From Methylomonas sp. ZR1 (GTDB taxonomy: Bacteria; Pseudomonadota; Gammaproteobacteria; Methylococcales; Methylomonadaceae), in the NCBI RefSeq assembly GCF_013141865.1, contig NZ_RCST01000001.1, positions 3,968,001 through 4,032,000 on the forward strand: 64,000 nucleotides of DNA. Direction: 5' to 3'. The notes under the pieces are model-generated. The model saw nothing but the letters and a program-made list of their open reading frames with translations, was not told where the DNA came from and did no database searches. Made by a program: the position numbers and the translations under genes. Positions 58,875 to 64,000 of this stretch are shown one piece after another; the first letter of the stretch is position 1; every line of letters starts with the position of its first letter.

Positions 58875-59543
58875 GAACTGCCATTGATTAATGAAATACC
58901 GAGCCCATGCCCTTCCGGCATGGGCTCAACCCAGCGTTAAAGCACTCGCTAGTCACTAGCACTTAATCCCGCAAGTTAGCGATAGTATTTCGTGGTTACG
59001 CACTACGACCCTCGTGTTTTCGCCATTGAAAAGATGTAGTCATTGGATTGCACTTTGCTCGCGTTAGGCTGTTCGCTACAACCTCTCTGACTTGCTCTCC
59101 CGCCAGACCGCCCAGAACCACCCGTGCTTCTGCCGGCTCGCTGCGCGTCACTCTAACTCCACCCGCATTTCCGCGGAACACTCTATTTTTAGGGCTGCTC
59201 GTGACACCCCGCCAAGATTACATTATTAGCAGTTAATAATTCACCTCGACACTCGCTACGGCGGTACTTTTGCCACCATTTACGCCCCTTCCGACCCCAT
59301 TCTCCATCTGACTGCTTGGTACTTCTCCCGTTAGTTTTATTGGTTTAATGTTGTTTCCCGTCATTCAGGTGCCATGATCACCGCCATTTACCTCGCTAAA
59401 TGCAGACCCGAATAACTGCGGGGGTGGTATCGATTGTCAGAGCATTTTCATCCGACCCAAAACCCATCATGGCGAGAAATCAAGCAAAGCATCCGCAAAA
59501 CCCCTAAGATCAAAGCATCCCCGCTAACTGTTCTAATTCCGTC
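58875..59543. other. 669-nt gap without a recognised gene
   Basis: Begins with a perfect hairpin (58902-58928) and continues with sequence of unlike composition (C-rich pyrimidine runs on the plus strand) that shows no convincing gene on either strand. The region upstream of the symporter must hold its promoter. Confidence 0.5.
58902..58928. terminator. Hairpin after fdxA
   Basis: Perfect 11-bp stem, 5-nt loop, 27 nt after the fdxA stop; no T tract. Confidence 0.5.
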
Positions 59544-60794
59544 ATGAAAAACCACCACCGATTACTGCTGAGTTTAGTGCTGGGCGCGTGCGCCGGACTG
59601 GTCTGCCACGGCTTTGCCAACAGCGAGGCATTGCAAATCTTTAACCTTTACTTGATGGAACCCATCGGCCAAATCTTCCTGCGCTTGATTTTCATGATCG
59701 TGGTACCGATGGTGATGAGCGGTTTGATGTTGGGGGTGTACCAGCTCAGTAATCATCACGGATTGGCACGGGTCGCCCAGCGCACTTTGTTTTTTACACT
59801 GTTGGCCAGTTCGGCATCGGTGGCGGTGGGGATTTCGCTGGTCAATCTGGCGCAACCGGGCATGGGGCTGGATATTTCGCAGATGTTGGGCGATAGCAGC
59901 GGCGTGAATAAAATCCAGCAAAACGTCGCCCAAGCCAAGCCGGTGGTGCAATCCTTATTGGAGATCATTCCCAAAAATCCCTTCGCCAGTGCTACTCAAG
60001 CATTGGAAGGCGAGATGTTGTCGTTGATGTTCTTTTCCTTGGCCTTCGGTGCGGCCCTGGCCGCGACGAATGGCGACAAGCCGTCGCGTTGGGTTGGCTT
60101 ATTGGAAGAAACTTATGCCGCCTGCTTGTTGGTCGTCGATACCGCGATGAAGCTGGCGCCAATTGCGGTGTTTGCGCTGGTGTTTCAATCGACGTTCAAG
60201 TTTGGGCATCACATTTTGTTTTCGCTGGGGTTTTACGTGCTGGTGGTGGTGACCGGTTTACTGATCCAGCAAACCGTGGTTTACAGCATGCTGCTGCGCT
60301 TTTTTACCCGCATCAAGCCGCTGAGTTTTTTCCGACAATGCCGGGATGTCTATCTTTACGCCTTTGCCACCGCATCCTCTAACGCCACCTTGCCGCGCTC
60401 GCTGGAACTGGCGGAACAGGATTTAAAACTTAGGCCGGAAGTGGCGCGCTTTGTGTTGACGATAGGCTCCACCGCCAATCAGAACGGTACAGCCTTGTTC
60501 GAAGGCATTACCGTGCTGTTTCTGGCACAGGTATATGGTGTCGATTTATCGCTGGCGCAGCAGGTACAAGTGGTGTTGATGTCGATATTGGCCGGTATCG
60601 GCACGGCCGGAGTACCCGGCGGCTCGTTACCGCTGATCATGATATTGACCCAACAGGTCGGGATTCCAGCCGAGGGCATGGGTTTGATTTTGGGCGTGGA
60701 CCGCTTCCTGGATATGTGCCGCACGACTTTAAATGTTAGCGGCGATTTGGTGATTGCAGCCTTGGTCGACCAACCCGAACAGCAGCGGCGCTAA
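59544..60794 (+). CDS. Dicarboxylate/amino acid:cation symporter (DAACS family)
   Basis: 416 residues of the GltP/DctA fold: eight membrane helices and two re-entrant hairpins. HP1 carries ASSNATLPRS; TM7 has NQNGTALFEG in place of the family NMDGT, so the Na-binding Asp is Asn; HP2 has TAGVPGG. It should import a dicarboxylate or acidic amino acid with Na or protons. Stands alone. Confidence 0.87.
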   Translation: MKNHHRLLLSLVLGACAGLVCHGFANSEALQIFNLYLMEPIGQIFLRLIFMIVVPMVMSGLMLGVYQLSNHHGLARVAQRTLFFTLLASSASVAVGISLVNLAQPGMGLDISQMLGDSSGVNKIQQNVAQAKPVVQSLLEIIPKNPFASATQALEGEMLSLMFFSLAFGAALAATNGDKPSRWVGLLEETYAACLLVVDTAMKLAPIAVFALVFQSTFKFGHHILFSLGFYVLVVVTGLLIQQTVVYSMLLRFFTRIKPLSFFRQCRDVYLYAFATASSNATLPRSLELAEQDLKLRPEVARFVLTIGSTANQNGTALFEGITVLFLAQVYGVDLSLAQQVQVVLMSILAGIGTAGVPGGSLPLIMILTQQVGIPAEGMGLILGVDRFLDMCRTTLNVSGDLVIAALVDQPEQQRR

Positions 60795-60927
60795 CAAAAT
60801 AACTATGTCATATCACGCACTGCATTAGTCATATGCCTTGGTTTTAGCCCCAACTTAAATTGCCTCGCCTTCCGGAACACCTTACATTTCGGGCATTCCG
60901 CCACCATGGCATGTAGCTTGCTGAAAA

Positions 60928-60950
60928 TTGAATTCTCGCATGAATTCGAT
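60928..60950. promoter_or_regulatory. Small palindrome before the cassette F sigma gene
   Basis: Two GAATTC hexamers 6 nt apart within an 8-of-9 matching inverted repeat, 5 nt before the sigma start. It could be an operator over the ribosome site; it may be chance. Confidence 0.25.
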
Positions 60951-60955
60951 TTGGC

Positions 60956-61471
60956 ATGACTCAACCACACAACGCCGCCACCAGTCAGGAATTGGCCGAT
61001 TTTTTTAACGCCAGCCACCCGCAACTGCAAAAATATCTGTATTGGCAGGTCCGCTCGCGGGAAGTGGCAGAGGAGCTGGCGCAGGAAACCTATCTGCGGT
61101 TTTTGAAACAAGAGCCCCGGCAAATTCTGGATTTGAATGCGTTCATGTTTACCATTGCCGCCAATCTGGCGCGAGACCATCTGCGCGGTATCAAACGCCA
61201 GCAACATCGCGAGATGGTGCCGCTGGATACCGACATAGCCGACTCGAAACCGCACACGGAAGACATCGTCGCCAGGCAATATCTGGGAGAACAATTGCAA
61301 CAAGCCATCACCAGCTTGCCGGACAGAACCAGGGAAATTTTTCTGTTATACCGTGCCGACGAGCTGAGCTACAAACAGATCGCCGCGCGACTGGATATTT
61401 CCGAACGCACCGTCGAATATCATCTGCGCCAAGCGCTGCTGCTGTGCCGGCGTTTTTTGACCAATACTTAG
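60956..61471 (+). CDS. ECF sigma factor, FecI type (cassette F)
   Basis: 171 residues. Region 2: VAEELAQETYLRFLKQ and AFMFTIAANLARDHLR; region 4: LPDRTREIFLLYRADELSYKQIAARLDIS then RTVEYHLRQALLLCR. Start at ATG 60956. FecR follows about 140 nt later. Confidence 0.91.
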   Translation: MTQPHNAATSQELADFFNASHPQLQKYLYWQVRSREVAEELAQETYLRFLKQEPRQILDLNAFMFTIAANLARDHLRGIKRQQHREMVPLDTDIADSKPHTEDIVARQYLGEQLQQAITSLPDRTREIFLLYRADELSYKQIAARLDISERTVEYHLRQALLLCRRFLTNT

Positions 61472-61611
61472 CGCTGTTTAAATAGCACTCGACGCAGCCG
61501 CGCCCCATTCAAGTATCCATGCTGAAAATATACCCGGTCGAAGCGGCTCGGGCTTTGCTTTACAATCGCGCTCAACCGAACTTTTAGCCGCCGACTACCC
61601 GGAGTCCCGCC

Positions 61612-62577
61612 ATTCACCCAATCGAATCATCCTCCGCTTCCGACCGCATCTTTACCGAAGCCAATGCCTGGTTTTTTCGGCTGCGCGCGGACGATGCCGG
61701 CCGCGCCGAGCGAGAACGGTTTGCCGCGTGGCTGACCGCCAGCCCCTTGCATGCGGAGGCCTGGGACACTGTGCAAGCGTTGTTCGCGGATTTGGAAGCC
61801 CCCGCCAAGGCCGTTCGCCTGCAAACCGCGGCACCCTTGACCGCCAAGCGTCCTCGACGCCGGCGAACCGCTAGCATGGCAGCGGCCTTGGCCGCTTGCG
61901 CGGTCTTGATCGCCGTGCTCCCGCAATCGACACTTCTGCAAAACCTACAAAGCGATTATCACACCGCCACCGGCGAACAGCGCCTAGTCACGTTGACCGA
62001 CGGCTCCCGGCTGCTGCTGAATACCGACAGCGCGGTCGGCATCGAAATGACCGCCGCTGAACGCCGGGTTACGCTGCTGCGCGGCGAAGCGTTTTTCGAA
62101 GTGGCGCGCGCGCCGCAACGGCCGTTTTGGGTGGTGGCCGGCGACGCCCGCGCCCGAGTCACCGGCACCGCGTTCAGCGTCGGCCGCCGTTCGGAAAATG
62201 TTGCCGTCACCGTCGCCGAGGGCCGAGTGGAAACCAGCACCGAAAGCCATCCCGAACAGATCACAGCCTTGACACCGGGCGAGTCGGCGCATTATAGAGG
62301 GGCCCGGCTCTCCGCCAAGCACACGGCCGACATACCGCGCGAATTGGCCTGGCGCCAAGGGCAAATGGTATTCGTGCAAGCGCCGCTGGCCGAGGTGGTG
62401 GCGCAAATCAATCGATATCGCCCCGGCCGTTTGATCGTCACAGACCCGCAATTGGAGAATCGGCCGATCACGGCGGTGTTTAATATCGACAAGTTGGGCG
62501 ATGCGGTATCCGCGCTGGAGCAAACCTTCGGCATTCGAGCCCGGCGTATTGCCGATTATTGGGTGTTGCTGGGGTAA
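61612..62577 (+). CDS. FecR-type anti-sigma regulator with apparent ATT start (cassette F)
   Basis: 321 residues if read from ATT at 61612. No ATG, GTG, TTG or CTG lies between the in-frame stop at 61585-61587 and the conserved N-terminal region (ANAWFFRLRADDA, ERFAAWLTASPLHAEAW), which any FecR needs for sigma binding; GGAG at 61601-61604 sits 7 nt before the ATT. Next come a membrane helix at about 84-102, LTDGSRLLLNTDSAV, RGEAFFEV and a C-terminal domain. A TTG at 61747 is open but would cut off the sigma-binding part. A sequencing error could also explain it. Confidence 0.72.
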   Translation: MHPIESSSASDRIFTEANAWFFRLRADDAGRAERERFAAWLTASPLHAEAWDTVQALFADLEAPAKAVRLQTAAPLTAKRPRRRRTASMAAALAACAVLIAVLPQSTLLQNLQSDYHTATGEQRLVTLTDGSRLLLNTDSAVGIEMTAAERRVTLLRGEAFFEVARAPQRPFWVVAGDARARVTGTAFSVGRRSENVAVTVAEGRVETSTESHPEQITALTPGESAHYRGARLSAKHTADIPRELAWRQGQMVFVQAPLAEVVAQINRYRPGRLIVTDPQLENRPITAVFNIDKLGDAVSALEQTFGIRARRIADYWVLLG

Positions 62578-62579
62578 AG

Positions 62580-62864
62580 TTAGAGCGTGTCCGGCCAAAG
62601 TCCGGCCGTATGAATAATGGCAAGCACATGAATGTCCTTATCCTGTACACGGTAAACAACAATGAACGGAAAATGCGTAATGATCAGTTCTCGGGTGCCG
62701 TCGATACGGCCCGGACGGCCCATGAAAGGATTTGCGAGTAAGCTATTCAGCGTGTCGTGAATTTTGGTAATAATTCGTGTTGCAGCATTGCGGTTGTCTT
62801 GAGCCACAAAGTCGTATATCTCGCTCAAATCGGTCTTGGCTCGCCGGGTATAGCGGAGTCTCAT
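62580..62864 (-). CDS. ParE/RelE-type toxin
   Basis: 94 residues of the ParE/RelE superfamily: Arg-rich N-terminus RLRYTRRAKTDLSEIYDFV, middle NPFMGRPGRIDGTRELII, and HFPFIVVYRV. Members are gyrase poisons or mRNA interferases; which one is not decidable by eye. Its stop is 2 nt from the convergent FecR stop. The ATG overlaps the antitoxin stop by 4 nt. Confidence 0.85.
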   Translation of the reverse strand: MRLRYTRRAKTDLSEIYDFVAQDNRNAATRIITKIHDTLNSLLANPFMGRPGRIDGTRELIITHFPFIVVYRVQDKDIHVLAIIHTAGLWPDTL

Positions 62865-63100
62865 TTCATTGATGGCAACGAATGTTGTTCAAAAAACGCG
62901 GCCATTTCCGCGTCGTCAACGAAATCTCCACGGTCAGCTTGAGCAAGCCCTTCCTTGATTTTATCCAGCATGCCATTTTCCCACGCAATGAAATTGCCGA
63001 TGGCTTGATTCGCTAGCTCCGTTTCATCTCGATGAGTTTGCTTGGCAAGCGCGCTCAATTGGGCTTTTAGTTCGGGATTTATTTGTAAGGTAACAGGCAT
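62861..63100 (-). CDS. Antitoxin of the ParD/RHH type
   Basis: 79 residues: N-terminal ribbon-helix-helix-like part (VTLQINPELKAQLSALAKQT) and a C-terminal toxin-binding helix with acidic residues (RGDFVDDAEMAAFFEQH). It precedes and overlaps the toxin by 4 nt, so they form one operon, antisense between FecR and the receptor of cassette F. Confidence 0.83.
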   Translation of the reverse strand: MPVTLQINPELKAQLSALAKQTHRDETELANQAIGNFIAWENGMLDKIKEGLAQADRGDFVDDAEMAAFFEQHSLPSMK

Positions 63101-63192
63101 GGCGGCTTCTTCCGTTGTTCGAAAAACATCGTGAATAACAGTTTAATGACTCGCGTTTCTTAACACAATAAACACAGCGTGGCGTAGAGGTG

Positions 63193-63238
63193 AAATATTT
63201 TTAATTTTGCCTAGGGATATGCGCTAAGCCATCGTCCT
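63193..63238 (+). promoter_or_regulatory. Candidate ECF promoter, receptor F
   Basis: AAATATTTT (63193-63201), 31 nt, CGTCCT (63233-63238); GGATAT lies 12 nt before CGTC. The receptor ATG is 62 nt downstream. Confidence 0.5.
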
Positions 63239-63300
63239 TGCTGGTTAATGGGCCGAATCGCCCAGCAACCCTGATGACGATTTATCTTGCGGAGATGTAA

Positions 63301-64000
63301 ATGCCTGATCAAACACCTATCGCCACCCGCTTGCCACGGCGCAAGTCCGAAACACCTGCGCGGCTGCCCGGCGGCCTGTTGCTACTTTCGCTGGCGGCAT
63401 TCCATGCCGCGCACGGTGTAGAACCGGCCTCGACAGCCCTGGCCGAACAAACGGCCGACTACCGGATTCGCTCCCAAACCCTGGACAAGGCCTTGGTGGA
63501 GTTTTCGCTGAAATCCGGCATTCAAGTGGTGGCCGACGGCAAATTGACCGCCGGCGCTATTTCTCCTGGCGTATCCGGCCAATATGCGCCGGAGCAGGCT
63601 TTACGAAAATTGCTGGCGGGCACCGGTGTGGCGGTGCAATCCAGCCGCAACGGCACGGTGACTTTGGAAAAAATCGCCGCACCCGAGCCGCAATCTGGCG
63701 CCAATACCTTGCCGACGGTGACGGTGGCCGGTAAGGCTGCGTATGACCTCACGGACCCTTATAGCCGCGACTACAATCGGCCCATCGCCAGTACCGCGAC
63801 CAAAACCGATACCCCCATCATGGAAACGCCGATGTCGATCCAAGTGATTCCGCGCGCGGTGCTGGACGATCAACAAGCGATTTCGGTCGGCGATGCCTTA
63901 AAAAACGTCAGCGGCGTGCAATCGGGGGGCTATAGTTTTTACGACAACGCCACGATCCGAGGCTTCGATGCCGGGCAAAGCACCTATCGTAACGGTCTGC
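63301..64000 (+). CDS. TonB-dependent receptor with STN domain (cassette F), 3' truncated by window end
   Basis: The first 233 residues of a receptor: a longer signal sequence, STN domain (about 52-120), linker EPQSGANTLPTVTVAGK with a TonB box, and the start of the plug (DPYSRDY, ATKTDTPIME). The ATG at 63301 follows CGGAGATG. No FecR-to-receptor continuity: an antisense toxin-antitoxin pair stands between them, so it needs its own promoter. Confidence 0.9.
   Translation, partial: MPDQTPIATRLPRRKSETPARLPGGLLLLSLAAFHAAHGVEPASTALAEQTADYRIRSQTLDKALVEFSLKSGIQVVADGKLTAGAISPGVSGQYAPEQALRKLLAGTGVAVQSSRNGTVTLEKIAAPEPQSGANTLPTVTVAGKAAYDLTDPYSRDYNRPIASTATKTDTPIMETPMSIQVIPRAVLDDQQAISVGDALKNVSGVQSGGYSFYDNATIRGFDAGQSTYRNGL

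Noticed and set aside
59040..59240. A 62-residue plus-strand and a 61-residue minus-strand frame in the fdxA-symporter gap; a GTTAGGC string hinting at an integron attC
   Set aside because: Neither frame has a ribosome site or recognisable fold, and the attC partner core site and integrase are missing.

Overview
The window looks like a chromosomal segment of a gammaproteobacterium. The housekeeping genes are typical of that class: aceE/aceF/lpdA, mutY-yggX, rdgC, darP/yjgA, mtgA, hda, panE, a second EF-G and fdxA. The genus is inference. Base composition (by eye a little over 50% G+C), the gene families and the dense set of FecI/FecR/TonB-receptor cassettes would fit a Methylomonas-like methanotroph, but no methane-oxidation gene lies here to confirm it. 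Layout: (1) 147-8836 is the pyruvate dehydrogenase locus. aceE and aceF are separated from lpdA by a co-directional insert holding a VapBC-like toxin-antitoxin pair and a Septu-like ATPase/HNH nuclease pair, so a defence cargo sits inside a core metabolic operon. (2) 8894-21853 is mostly housekeeping and envelope: truncated haemoglobin, yggX-mutY, a membrane zinc-ribbon protein, a cold-shock protein, a 703-residue protein that seems to combine three peptidoglycan-type domains, pgm, two L,D-transpeptidases around an alanine-zipper Lpp-like lipoprotein, rdgC, darP and mtgA. The gap between rdgC and the next gene holds three consensus DnaA boxes in about 210 bp. (3) 22353-52461 is an array of metal/siderophore uptake cassettes. 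A Fur-box-preceded receptor on the minus strand is followed by five plus-strand cassettes (A-E), each an ECF sigma factor (FecI type), a FecR anti-sigma regulator and an STN-domain TonB-dependent receptor. A adds a periplasmic Asp-box protein; B and C add near-duplicate PepSY membrane proteins (probable ferrisiderophore reductases). An intact Uma2 gene and a decayed Uma2 relic flank cassette E. (4) 52883-60794 returns to ordinary genes: GNAT, YceI, DUF2069, hda, panE, EF-G 2, fdxA and a DAACS symporter. (5) 60956-64000 is a sixth cassette (F), whose FecR appears to start at ATT and whose receptor is separated from FecR by an antisense ParE/RelE-type toxin-antitoxin pair; the receptor runs off the window. 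How it works together: in each cassette the receptor should bind a ferric or other metal chelate and signal through its STN domain to FecR, which controls the sigma factor, which then transcribes the receptor gene. A shared motif (A/T tract, 31-32 nt, CGTC element) lies upstream of all six sigma-linked receptor genes and is the best candidate for the sigma-factor promoter. No tRNA, rRNA, CRISPR array or intact insertion sequence was recognised.
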